IMG/VR virus record: IMGVR_UViG_3300030060_004796
Location: 1 to 64,000 of that record
From: a virus
Length of the DNA: 64,000 bases
Strand: one strand, 5' to 3'
This document shows, piece after piece, positions 28,392 to 38,020 of this stretch. Within the stretch, counting starts at the first letter, position 1. Each line of letters begins with the position of its first letter. The notes below the pieces were generated by a model. That model saw only the letters and a list, made by a program, of their open reading frames with translations. It ran no database searches and was not told where the DNA came from. A program made the translations under genes and the position numbers.

Positions 28392-31300
28392 ATGTTTTAT
28401 TATAACAATCCATATATTAAAGGTTTTGAACACGGTGGTGAGCACTGGATGAATGTACTTGGTGAAGAAGTTGATCCATCTGACATAACTACTGATGGAA
28501 TTTACTTTAAAACTGATGCTGATGGTATGCAATCTAAACATGTATATTCAAGAGGTGCATGGCAACAAGGAACAGGTCCTAGTAGTAGTAATAATAACAA
28601 TAATAATACTCAAAACAATCCTCCCAATAATACACAAAGTAATACACAAAGTAATACACAAAGTAATACACCAACTGAAACAGAAGAAGGAGTTTATGCT
28701 GATCATGATGATGCTTATGATTATAAAGTAATTGATGGTGTTTGGTACACAAGAAAAAAAGGATCAACAGAAGAATGGATTAGTTTAGCTGAAAATGAAG
28801 AAGCTACAAATAAATTAAATTCAGCATATCCAGAAGCAATAAGTACAGACAATGCTACAAATGATGACGAAAAAACAGATGATGATATTGTAGAAGAAGC
28901 AAATAAAAATATTGAAGGAGATAATAATGCTGTATATTATGATGGAGAATTTAGATCTCCTGAAGAAGCTAATTTATTATCTGGTGTAGGTGACACAGGT
29001 TTATTTGATTTAGTAAAGGCTATAGATACAACTTACGATAGCTTTAAGGATGAAAACTATTATGATCCAGGAACAAGAATGGATTATATGAAAATAGATT
29101 TTAAAAATACATCAGGTGAAGGGTTGTATTTTGATGAAGAAAGATTTTCTAAAAATCCTAATAAACCAGGTAGTTTTTTAATAGATGAAGAGCAGGCACA
29201 AGAACAGGACATGCAGCAGTTTCTTGATGATAGACACAAAAGAAATCCAAAATTATATTCTAAAGTAAAAGATTTTGACATAGATCTATATAACAAGACA
29301 GGACACCTAGACTATAGAAAAGGATTATTTAACAGAAAGCATGAAGGATTCTTAGGAGATCAATTAGAAAATAAATATGGAGACGCTTCACATATAGGTT
29401 GGACAATGGATAAAATGGGTAACTATGAAGATGCATTTGATTACTTAACACAAAATCCTGATGACCCAACTAAATTTAATCAACAAGATTTTGATGATGG
29501 ATTTGGAGGTATACCATTTGATCCTAACAACCCTTTAAATTATGACTTAAGTGATGAGTATAGAAATAGTCCAAAACATAATCCATATATAGAATATGGT
29601 GATCATGATAATCCTAATATAATTCAAAACAAAATGGGAGATGGAAGGTATAGTAAAGTGCCACAGTTTCCACTTACACCAGAATCTCCTGACTTTATTC
29701 AACCAGATCCTAAATCAGATCCAGATCCAGATATTGAATCAGATTTAAATATTAAAAGTGCAGAAGATATTGCTGCAGAAGAAGAAGCAAAAAAACTAAA
29801 AGAACAACAGTTAGACTATATAGAAGAACAATTAAGAAAGTCACAGAAAAAACAATATGGTGGTATGTTTCAAAATGGAAGTGGTAGTTGGTTAGATAAC
29901 TTTAGTACAGAAAACATAATTAAACGTTTTTCTCCAAACACTCATAAAAAAATAAAAAATGTAGAAAGTCAGTATGAAGGATATAGTAATCCAGATGCAA
30001 ACCGTATTTTAAATATGTTTCTAGGAAATGATGCAAACTATGAATTGCAAAATGTAGATGCATATAATTTAGATGCTGATATAGTAAATACTAATACAGG
30101 TAAAGTAGATGAAAAATTAACAAACTTTGCAATGAGAAATATTGGTAATGCAAAAGATTTAAATAATATTTATCAAGATTATAATTTAGATAATGCTAAT
30201 TCAGTATGGGATTGGGCTAACCCTTTCTTTTTCAATGATGATGCATCAGACAATAGAGAAACACTTTATGATGTAGCAACTGATATTTATAAAACATATC
30301 CTAATGAAGTAAACAGACATTGGGTAAATTTGAGAGACAAAACATTACAACAAGTAGATGATGCATGGGTAGAAGGAAGAGATAATGTTGTTAATACAGT
30401 AGATGATGCTTGGGTAAATACAAGAGATACTGTATCAAATACAGCAAAAGATGTTTGGAATTGGGCCACTGATTGGCAAGATGGTGGTGAACCAACATAT
30501 CAAGTAGAGGTTATTAAATACCCTCTTGGTTATAAAAATATGCCACCAGGTCACATTGAATCAAGAATATTAAATCCAGATAGTTTACCAGAAAAATACA
30601 AAAAATTAGATAAAGATGGTGATCCAATTTATAAACCATATTTAAATGCTTGGATTAGTGGAAATAAAAAAGTAAGATATAATGCAGATGATGATTATAC
30701 ATCTGGTATACAAACACTTATCTTAAATCTAAATGAATCAGATTTAAAAAAATATATGAATACAGCTCAACAAAGTTCAAGGGGTGAAAGTATAGATACA
30801 TGGTTTGGAAGTATACCAACAGCATGGGGTGGAGGTCCAGGTGACTATGATTTTATAACTAATAATTGTGCAGATCAAACGTGTACAGCATTTGGATTAA
30901 ATGAGTCTGCATATACAATGGGAGGAATAACAACACCACAACAAGTATTTGATGCACTTCAGGAGGATCCAAGATTATTGGCAGGATCAATAAAAGGAAA
31001 TCAAACAAATCTAGAAAGAGTGGGAAAAGGTATTCATGGTATTACAAATCTATATAAAGTACCATGGAATATGGGTAAACATTTAGTTAATAAAACTGGA
31101 GAAGGGATAGATTATATAGAAGATAATACAGATCTTCAATTTGACTGGGAAGGTGTTAAGAATATTCCTGACTATCATTATGATAATTGGATTCAACCAA
31201 CTGGTGAGTTTATAGAAGATACTTATGAAGATACTAAATCAGGTCTTAGAGATGTAGGAAATGCAATCAATAGTTTCTTTGGAGGTAGCAGTAGTTACTG

Positions 31301-32429
31301 GAAGCAGGGTGGAGAATTACCTAAGTATCAGTTTGCAGGTTCTCCCTTTAGTGTGCAAAATCAACAAGGTATTTTACAAGGAGCAAATACAGGATATGAT
31401 CTATATGGTAATCAAATAGAACCATTTAAGTTTGGTAATCTTTCAGTATCAAATCCTAACTTATCATTGACAAATTCAAACTTAACAACACCTCCTGAAA
31501 AGACTGAACCATTCTTTAACTCTGAGGATAGAATGTTTGCATATAATCAATCTGTAAATAGATCAATGGATGAATGGGATGCATTTACTGCAGATATGAA
31601 TGATAGAATACAAAACCCATCTTTAATCCAAACAGAAACAGATATACTACAAACTCCTTCATTAGAGATTGACCCTAATCTACAAAAAGATATGGAACTT
31701 AGATCAGATATGTTTGACCATAGGTTACAAAGAACTGATCCAGATGCATGGATGAGAAAAAAGAAAAAAGAAATGAGGGATAGTGAAAGAGAGTTTAAAA
31801 AGAATATGGAAGATCTAAGAGATGATATGCCTAAATATGAAGGTACAAGAAAGAATCTAAGAGATTATGAAAAAGCTAAAGAATTAGGTTTTGAAGATGA
31901 TTTCTCTGATCCGGATGATCCTAAGTTTATGATGGCAGAATATAAAGACTATCTTAAAAGTGAAGAAGAAGAAGATCTTAGAAGAGAGTTAAGAGAAGAT
32001 CAATTAAATGAAGATAACAAAGATAGAGGTATGTCATTTGGAGATAAAGCATGGGCAGGGTTTAATAGATTTATGGATAGTAAAGGTGTTCAAACATTTA
32101 GTAAAATTGGACAAGGTGCAGTAAGAATAGCTAAACCTTTAAATAGTATTATAGAAAATTACAGATCAGAACAGCAAAAAGATAGTATGATGAAAAATGC
32201 ATATCTATCAGACAATATGTTTGCAGCTAAAGATGCAGATATAACAGGAAGTAAAGGAGATTATGATGCTAACACAGGTATATTTAGACCAGATGATAAA
32301 GTAGTAGTTGGTCAAACTTATGCAATGCATGGTGGTGAGCATATATATAACAGAGGAGGAGAGATGGAAATAGATATGAATACATATAAACAATTAGTGG
32401 CCGCAGGGGCAGAAATAGAAATTATATAA
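28392..32429 (+). CDS. Large modular virion protein with permuted papain-like peptidase domain
   Basis: A 1345-aa acidic protein. The N-terminus (1-60) contains a GG motif (15-16), followed by a low-complexity Asn/Thr/Gln region (about 65-100) with a 12-base tandem repeat. The middle is highly charged and probably flexible. GG linkers at 490, 698 and 973 (GGELPKYQ) divide it into modules. Just before 698 are 15-residue amphipathic repeats with W and RD. About 705-850 resemble a circularly permuted papain/NlpC-P60 or LRAT-type domain, with H721 in PPGHIE first and C826 in NNCADQTC later. The C-terminus (HGGEHIYNRGGEMEID) is of a type seen in other Bacteroidota phage virion proteins. Likely packaged with the genome. 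The catalytic call is inference from motif order; substrate unknown. Confidence 0.65.
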   Translation: MFYYNNPYIKGFEHGGEHWMNVLGEEVDPSDITTDGIYFKTDADGMQSKHVYSRGAWQQGTGPSSSNNNNNNTQNNPPNNTQSNTQSNTQSNTPTETEEGVYADHDDAYDYKVIDGVWYTRKKGSTEEWISLAENEEATNKLNSAYPEAISTDNATNDDEKTDDDIVEEANKNIEGDNNAVYYDGEFRSPEEANLLSGVGDTGLFDLVKAIDTTYDSFKDENYYDPGTRMDYMKIDFKNTSGEGLYFDEERFSKNPNKPGSFLIDEEQAQEQDMQQFLDDRHKRNPKLYSKVKDFDIDLYNKTGHLDYRKGLFNRKHEGFLGDQLENKYGDASHIGWTMDKMGNYEDAFDYLTQNPDDPTKFNQQDFDDGFGGIPFDPNNPLNYDLSDEYRNSPKHNPYIEYGDHDNPNIIQNKMGDGRYSKVPQFPLTPESPDFIQPDPKSDPDPDIESDLNIKSAEDIAAEEEAKKLKEQQLDYIEEQLRKSQKKQYGGMFQNGSGSWLDNFSTENIIKRFSPNTHKKIKNVESQYEGYSNPDANRILNMFLGNDANYELQNVDAYNLDADIVNTNTGKVDEKLTNFAMRNIGNAKDLNNIYQDYNLDNANSVWDWANPFFFNDDASDNRETLYDVATDIYKTYPNEVNRHWVNLRDKTLQQVDDAWVEGRDNVVNTVDDAWVNTRDTVSNTAKDVWNWATDWQDGGEPTYQVEVIKYPLGYKNMPPGHIESRILNPDSLPEKYKKLDKDGDPIYKPYLNAWISGNKKVRYNADDDYTSGIQTLILNLNESDLKKYMNTAQQSSRGESIDTWFGSIPTAWGGGPGDYDFITNNCADQTCTAFGLNESAYTMGGITTPQQVFDALQEDPRLLAGSIKGNQTNLERVGKGIHGITNLYKVPWNMGKHLVNKTGEGIDYIEDNTDLQFDWEGVKNIPDYHYDNWIQPTGEFIEDTYEDTKSGLRDVGNAINSFFGGSSSYWKQGGELPKYQFAGSPFSVQNQQGILQGANTGYDLYGNQIEPFKFGNLSVSNPNLSLTNSNLTTPPEKTEPFFNSEDRMFAYNQSVNRSMDEWDAFTADMNDRIQNPSLIQTETDILQTPSLEIDPNLQKDMELRSDMFDHRLQRTDPDAWMRKKKKEMRDSEREFKKNMEDLRDDMPKYEGTRKNLRDYEKAKELGFEDDFSDPDDPKFMMAEYKDYLKSEEEEDLRRELREDQLNEDNKDRGMSFGDKAWAGFNRFMDSKGVQTFSKIGQGAVRIAKPLNSIIENYRSEQQKDSMMKNAYLSDNMFAAKDADITGSKGDYDANTGIFRPDDKVVVGQTYAMHGGEHIYNRGGEMEIDMNTYKQLVAAGAEIEII
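28629..28672 (+). repeat. 12-base tandem repeat (TQSN codons)
   Basis: AATACACAAAGT occurs three times in a row (28629-28640, 28641-28652, 28653-28664), followed by a partial AATACACC. In protein it gives a Thr-Gln-Ser-Asn run within the disordered N-terminal region of the 1345-aa protein. It is in frame and its copy number could vary without breaking the gene. Confidence 0.9.
30309..30443 (+). repeat. 15-residue amphipathic repeats (VxxxWVxxRD)
   Basis: Three consecutive 45-base units encode VNRHWVNLRDKTLQQ (640-654), VDDAWVEGRDNVVNT (655-669) and VDDAWVNTRDTVSNT (670-684). A degenerate fourth unit (AKDVWNWATDW) runs to the GG linker at 698. Trp recurs at position 5 and Arg-Asp at 9-10. The pattern predicts an amphipathic helix that could lie on a membrane or pack as a coiled coil. 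Confidence 0.8.
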
Positions 32430-32432
32430 ATT

Positions 32433-35400
32433 ATGAAAGTAAAAATAAAAAAATTACCAAAAGGTTTTTCCATGCATGATGGAAAAGTGTACAAAGACGG
32501 GGGTACAACAGGTGATCAATTTAACTATGGTTTAGTGGGAGTTCCTTCAACAGGTTCTTCAAATGCTTCTAATCCATTTAGTTCAGTTAATTATTCTCTA
32601 AACCCTGTGCCTAGAGAAGAAGCAAACCTTGAAGCAGAAAAAGGTGAGACAGTATTAACAGATATGAACAATGATGGAAATTTTGAATTATACAACATCA
32701 CTGGTAATAGACATAGTAGTGGAGGTACCCCGTTAAACCTACCACCACAATCTTTTATTTATTCTGATACAACTTCAATGAAGTTAGATAAATTTGAGTT
32801 AGCAGAAATGGGATTAACTTCTCCAAAAAAAATTACCCCTGCTAAAGTTTCTCAAAACTTTCAATTAAATAATTTTATTGCATTACTAGATGATGATCAC
32901 ACTGATAATATAACAAGAGATACTGCAGAGTATATGTTATCAAAAAATAAAAAATCATTATCTCAATTAGCATTTTTACAAGAAGCAAAGAAAAAATTTG
33001 AAGATGGTGTTCCATTAGCTGCATATCCATATCTACAAGAGAAGGGATTAAATCCTTTAGAATTTTCTCAAAAAATTCAAAATATATCACAAAAGGAAGC
33101 AGAGCAACAGATGATGATGCAACTTCCTATTGAGCAACAAATAGAAATTTTAATGGCTAAAAGACAAGCTGCACAACAACAACAAGCTATGCAACAACAA
33201 CAAGCTATGCAGCAGCAAGGTATGGTACCACCAAGTCAAGGTGGTCAAATAGGAATGCAGGGTGAAAACATTCAAGCTGAAGCTATGATGCCTCAACAAG
33301 GAGGTATGCCACCAATGGCACCACCTCAAGGAATGATGCCTCCAATGCCACCTAATATGCAACCTAACATGCAGTCTAATATGCAACCAGCTATGGCTAG
33401 ACGTGGAGGTCAGCTATCTCACCTACTACCAAAAGCTCAAAACGGACTAACAGAATTTACAGCACAAGCTCCAATATATAATGCAGTTGGTGAGTGTGTT
33501 ATGAACTGTAGACAAATAAACGTTCAACCTGTAGCTGATTTTGAAATAGGTGCTGGTATGTCTGCAGGTAAAATAGGTGATGAGTTCACAGGCTCTGGAA
33601 AACTTACATCAGGTTTTTCATTTAATCCTAATATGGGACAAGGTGGTCTTGATGCTTATATTGGTGGTAACATAGGAGGAAGAGCAACATCTGTTAATCA
33701 AGATGATGTTACTTTAAGTCCATTTGCTAATCTAGTAGCACGTGGAGGATATTCTGGTCATTTACCTCCAGTTAATTTTAGAAATAGACAAGGCTTACCT
33801 TTTGGTCTGGGAGCTTTTTATAATAAAAGCTTAATGGGTAATGAAGGTAATGTTTTTGGAGGATACGGTCAGTTAGGTAACTTCAATATTACTGGAGGAT
33901 ATAATTTTGACACTAATAGCCCACAGTTTACTGCTGGTATTGGAATACCTATTAGACAAAAAGGTGGTGAAGATTTTGAACCACATATGATGTATGATCC
34001 AAAATCAGGAAAAGGTTTTATGGCAAACACTTATGAAGATCATTTACGTATGAAAGAAATGGGCTATCTTCATCAAGAAGAAATGAGAAATGGTGGGTCA
34101 TTACCTTCTTATCAAGATACAGGAGAAACTGGTAACTGGGAAGGTGATCTTTCTTTAAACTTTGGTGATACAAATAGACCAACAGTGTTTATGTCAGGAA
34201 GAAATATAACATCAAGTGGAACAGATGGTCAAACTGGATTTGGTGATATGAATGTTGATAAATACCGTGGTTGGAATTTTGGACTTAATCCTAATGCAGA
34301 AGGAAAAATGCCATGGGGTTGGTACGATCATGATACTGATACAAGGTTTACATCAGATATGGATTTAAGTCAGTATACATTTGACAGATCAAATACTAAG
34401 ATGAATTTTGATAGAAGTATGGGTATAAATAAATATTCTACAGATCCAGGAAATAGAAGTAGAATGTATGCAGAAGGTAGACTTGGTGCTGGATGGGGTG
34501 TAGGTAATGTTTGGGATAGAGTATTTCCTAATTCTCCAGATAATAATTTAATGGAGTCAAAACATGTTCATTATTTAAATCCTTATCTAAGTGGTGAGGC
34601 TGGTATAGATATTGGTCTTAATAAGGACAATGAATCATTAGGATTAAAAGGAACATATAATACAGGATGGAGTCCATATGGAAAAGGATTTGGTATAGGT
34701 GCTAATTTTAAATCAGACAACTTTGGAGTTAATATAGGAGTTGATGATCTATTTAGAGGTAATCAACCTCAGTTTGGTATGTCATATAATTTTAGAAAAG
34801 GTGGTCAACCATTGCGTAAAGCACAAGGAGGTATGGATATTAAGTATGATATATATAATAGAAATATGCTTAATAACGTAATACCAGCTGATAAAACAAG
34901 GGTTGCAGTAAAACCTCCTATATTACCTTTAATAAATAATGATCAACCTGTAATAGAACCTGGTACTCAAGGAAGTATTAATAGTCCTATTGTTCAGAAT
35001 ACTGAACAAATTTTGGACAATATGCAATCATCATATGAAAATCAGTTAGCTACTTATCAGGCAAATTATCAGAGTCTTATGAATCAATACCAGACTCAGA
35101 TGAATAGTATGATTCCTCCAGCAAGTCAACAAGCTAGTTTACTTGGAGCAACAAACTACCCTGATGAAAGTAAGATTGCAGTTTGGGAAACTCATATTGA
35201 GAATGGTGGACCACCACCAGAGAATCCAGATATTAATTATACAACAGCGTATAAGAATGTGTATAATAAAGATTTTGAACCTGAAGAAAAAAATGATAGA
35301 TCAAATAGACCTATTAATAATATAACAAATGTATATGATCAACAAGATCCAGATGCAGGAAATCAAAGTCAAGGCCCTCCAGGAATGGGATACCCAGGAA

Positions 35401-37961
35401 CAAACCTTCCTGCAGGAAATAATAATGATGACGGAACTATAGCTGGAAGAGCAAAAGGTTTACCACTTGATTACACAAATACAGATAACCCTTATTATGT
35501 AGGTGCTAATTGGATGTTCCAAAAAGGTGGAGATATAGATTTAGCTATCCAAGTAAAAAAAGACAAAGAACTTTTAGAAAACAGTTCATGGTGGAATGAT
35601 AATATTTGGGGTCCTACAAAAAATTACTGGAATAGAAGTAGTTGGGGTGATATGATAGGTGATGCAGGTGTTGGTATGATGGCAAAAATGATGCCTGCGA
35701 CATTAATTTCAAATTTTCTTCCTAATTATGCATTTAGTCCAACATATAGAGATTATGTAAATCCTATGATTGATGGTATTAAAGATGAGTTTGTAAAAGA
35801 TAAAGGTATAAGTAATTGGGAACTAATTGAAAAGCAAAAAGATTTTCCTGAACAAAAAAGAAGAGGTGGAGGACTACCTAAAGCTCAGTATAACTTTAAT
35901 ATGGATAATGTAGCTGCGTCAGATAGTACATATGTTAATATGCCAACTGTTGGTGCATATAATATACAAACTAAGCCTACATATGAAATAGGACAGAATT
36001 ATGAAGAGTTAGTAAGTGAATATAATCCTCTTGGTACCTATATGGGTGATATGAGTAGTTACAATGCAGGAACAATTGACAGAACTGATAAAGACAAACA
36101 AATGGATAAAATGGCAATGATGAATCCTGTATCAAGTATTGGTGTAGGATTAAATGCTATTTATGATGGATTGTTTGGTAGTCAATATGGAGGATCATTT
36201 GCAGGTGGTGGTGAGCTACCAATAGCTAAAAAAGGTATTGAATACAATGGTAAAACATACAGTAAAAGAGATCTAAAGAAATTAAAAAATAGTAAAGATC
36301 CTGTAAAGATAGATTTGTATAATAAAATCATGGGTATTGATACAAGAAATCAACAAGAAATAGCTAATGACCAAACACAGAACATCAACCAGATGCGTGA
36401 AAATATTGAAGGCTCAACTACTGTAACAGACTTAACAGGTGGTACAGGAGACTGGGGTGCTTGGTATATGCAAGATGGTCAATCTGAATATAGAGATCAA
36501 AGATATGAAGCATATAAAGCTAGACGTGAAAGTAAAGGTCTAGATGTATTAGATCCAGAAGAATTCCATAATGTATATGTAGAGTTCCAAAAACAAAATG
36601 CATGGCTTGAAGCAAATTTAACTCAAGAAGAAAGAAATGAGAAGAATTGGGATCAAAGTAGAACCTATGGTAAAAATAAAAGATACCAAGAATCTTTAGA
36701 CGGTTCAGGATTTACACCTTTATCTGATGACATGATTAGTCATGTTCAATCAGGATATATTGGAGGTGTTGCATTAAATAAAATGAACGAAGATAATCCA
36801 GATGGTAACATCACTAATTATATGCAAAGTGGTGTGGATGATCAAACTGTATTTGGAATGTCTATATCTCCAGAAGATGGTGTATTTGGTAATACAACTA
36901 ATGATCAAAGAGAAAGTATTTATACAGAAGAAGTTGTAGATCCACAACAGTGTGTTAATGCAGAAGCAATGCAAGCTGCTTGTACAGAAATTGGAGGTAC
37001 ATGGACACCATTTAATGAAGAAGATGGAACAGGTTGTAATTGTGATAAGCAAATTCCACCAGACAAGATTCCACCTCCTCCAGAAAAGAAGCAAACACCT
37101 TTCTGGTTACAAGATGAGCTAGGTTTAGCTAATGCAATGGATACTAAGATGAGTCTAAAGAAACGTTATCCTTGGGCTCCAACTTATGATCAACCTCAAA
37201 TTGATGGTGTATTTAAAGATCCAACAAGAGAAATTGCTGCAATTGGTGAACAGGCTGCTATAGCATCTGAAGCTGCAACAGCATTTGGTGGACCAAGGAG
37301 AGCTATGACTGCTGCTCTTGCTGCACAAGGTAAAGCTAGTACAGCAATTGCGGATGCTATAAATAGAGTTCAAAGTGACAATGTTACTATTGCTAATGAT
37401 ATTAATACTAAGAATGCTGAATTTGAATATAAAACTCAAATGTTAAATAACAATGAGTTAAAGCAATTATATGATAATACAGTATTAACTGAAGAGAACT
37501 ATGATAATGCACTTAGAAAAGCTAATGCAAATATTACAGCGCAATTACAGAATGCTTATACTAATAGAGCAAATACAGCTAATCTAAATAGTATTTATCC
37601 TCAGTTTAGAGTAACACCAGAAACAGGTGGTTTTGTTGAAATTACAGATCCTAAAGCATTTTATGCTAATCCTAATGATGCAATAGATCCTGCAACTTAT
37701 GATGAACAATATGTAAAAACTATTGAGATGCTTAGAAAGAATAACGTTCCTGAAGATCAATGGCCAAAGTATAACAACCCTGGTTTAAATAAAACAGGGA
37801 ATACTACTTGGGCTCAACAGAATGCAGGTGCTATCACTAATTCAGGGTATCAAGGAGGAGCTCCAACAGCATCTTACGGTAGAGAAACAAGAAAAAGAAA
37901 CAGAATACTTAAAAAAGGGGGACAATTAAGAAATTGGTTTTCTCCATTAAGGGGTGATTAA
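32433..37961 (+). CDS. Large modular virion protein with barrel-like beta modules and GG linkers
   Basis: An 1842-aa protein. The N-terminus (about 60-115) carries the conserved segment VPREEANLEAEKGETVL...SSGGTPLNLPPQSFIYSD, known from virion proteins of Bacteroidota phages. A Gln/Met/Pro-rich region spans about 230-320. Two Gly- and aromatic-rich stretches of alternating beta strands (about 365-508 and 678-789) look like outer-membrane barrel segments. Each ends in an apolar or aromatic strand directly before a GG linker (511; 790). Further linkers lie at 23, 325, 554, 1032, 1145, 1258 and 1829. The C-terminal third (about 1560-1800) is helical (REIAAIGEQAAIASEAATAF) and ends in a basic tail. 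The start is 3 bases after the previous stop. Probably an ejected internal or neck protein; the membrane role is inference. Confidence 0.65.
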   Translation: MKVKIKKLPKGFSMHDGKVYKDGGTTGDQFNYGLVGVPSTGSSNASNPFSSVNYSLNPVPREEANLEAEKGETVLTDMNNDGNFELYNITGNRHSSGGTPLNLPPQSFIYSDTTSMKLDKFELAEMGLTSPKKITPAKVSQNFQLNNFIALLDDDHTDNITRDTAEYMLSKNKKSLSQLAFLQEAKKKFEDGVPLAAYPYLQEKGLNPLEFSQKIQNISQKEAEQQMMMQLPIEQQIEILMAKRQAAQQQQAMQQQQAMQQQGMVPPSQGGQIGMQGENIQAEAMMPQQGGMPPMAPPQGMMPPMPPNMQPNMQSNMQPAMARRGGQLSHLLPKAQNGLTEFTAQAPIYNAVGECVMNCRQINVQPVADFEIGAGMSAGKIGDEFTGSGKLTSGFSFNPNMGQGGLDAYIGGNIGGRATSVNQDDVTLSPFANLVARGGYSGHLPPVNFRNRQGLPFGLGAFYNKSLMGNEGNVFGGYGQLGNFNITGGYNFDTNSPQFTAGIGIPIRQKGGEDFEPHMMYDPKSGKGFMANTYEDHLRMKEMGYLHQEEMRNGGSLPSYQDTGETGNWEGDLSLNFGDTNRPTVFMSGRNITSSGTDGQTGFGDMNVDKYRGWNFGLNPNAEGKMPWGWYDHDTDTRFTSDMDLSQYTFDRSNTKMNFDRSMGINKYSTDPGNRSRMYAEGRLGAGWGVGNVWDRVFPNSPDNNLMESKHVHYLNPYLSGEAGIDIGLNKDNESLGLKGTYNTGWSPYGKGFGIGANFKSDNFGVNIGVDDLFRGNQPQFGMSYNFRKGGQPLRKAQGGMDIKYDIYNRNMLNNVIPADKTRVAVKPPILPLINNDQPVIEPGTQGSINSPIVQNTEQILDNMQSSYENQLATYQANYQSLMNQYQTQMNSMIPPASQQASLLGATNYPDESKIAVWETHIENGGPPPENPDINYTTAYKNVYNKDFEPEEKNDRSNRPINNITNVYDQQDPDAGNQSQGPPGMGYPGTNLPAGNNNDDGTIAGRAKGLPLDYTNTDNPYYVGANWMFQKGGDIDLAIQVKKDKELLENSSWWNDNIWGPTKNYWNRSSWGDMIGDAGVGMMAKMMPATLISNFLPNYAFSPTYRDYVNPMIDGIKDEFVKDKGISNWELIEKQKDFPEQKRRGGGLPKAQYNFNMDNVAASDSTYVNMPTVGAYNIQTKPTYEIGQNYEELVSEYNPLGTYMGDMSSYNAGTIDRTDKDKQMDKMAMMNPVSSIGVGLNAIYDGLFGSQYGGSFAGGGELPIAKKGIEYNGKTYSKRDLKKLKNSKDPVKIDLYNKIMGIDTRNQQEIANDQTQNINQMRENIEGSTTVTDLTGGTGDWGAWYMQDGQSEYRDQRYEAYKARRESKGLDVLDPEEFHNVYVEFQKQNAWLEANLTQEERNEKNWDQSRTYGKNKRYQESLDGSGFTPLSDDMISHVQSGYIGGVALNKMNEDNPDGNITNYMQSGVDDQTVFGMSISPEDGVFGNTTNDQRESIYTEEVVDPQQCVNAEAMQAACTEIGGTWTPFNEEDGTGCNCDKQIPPDKIPPPPEKKQTPFWLQDELGLANAMDTKMSLKKRYPWAPTYDQPQIDGVFKDPTREIAAIGEQAAIASEAATAFGGPRRAMTAALAAQGKASTAIADAINRVQSDNVTIANDINTKNAEFEYKTQMLNNNELKQLYDNTVLTEENYDNALRKANANITAQLQNAYTNRANTANLNSIYPQFRVTPETGGFVEITDPKAFYANPNDAIDPATYDEQYVKTIEMLRKNNVPEDQWPKYNNPGLNKTGNTTWAQQNAGAITNSGYQGGAPTASYGRETRKRNRILKKGGQLRNWFSPLRGD
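33174..33224 (+). repeat. 18-base tandem repeat encoding poly-Gln
   Basis: CAACAACAACAAGCTATG occurs at 33174-33191 and 33192-33209, then a shortened copy CAGCAGCAAGGTATG (33210-33224). It encodes QQQQAM units in the low-complexity region of the 1842-aa protein. The synonymous CAG changes in the last copy suggest that it is not simply a recent slippage product. Confidence 0.85.
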
Positions 37962-38008
37962 ACTTTAAAAGTGTACTGATATGATATTAACAAACTATAA
38001 AAATTTAT

Positions 38009-38016
38009 TATCTTTG
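38009..38016 (+). promoter_or_regulatory. TATCTTTG box, possible Bacteroidota-type promoter
   Basis: TATCTTTG matches the Bacteroidota -7 element TAnnTTTG. It lies 5 bases before the start at 38021 in a 59-base gap, so the mRNA would be nearly leaderless. No TTTG element is seen at the usual upstream distance, and the match could be chance in AT-rich sequence. Confidence 0.25.
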
Positions 38017-38020
38017 TAAT

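Noticed and set aside
28629-28672. CRISPR-like array
   Set aside because: The 12-base units are contiguous, in frame and without spacers; it is a coding tandem repeat.
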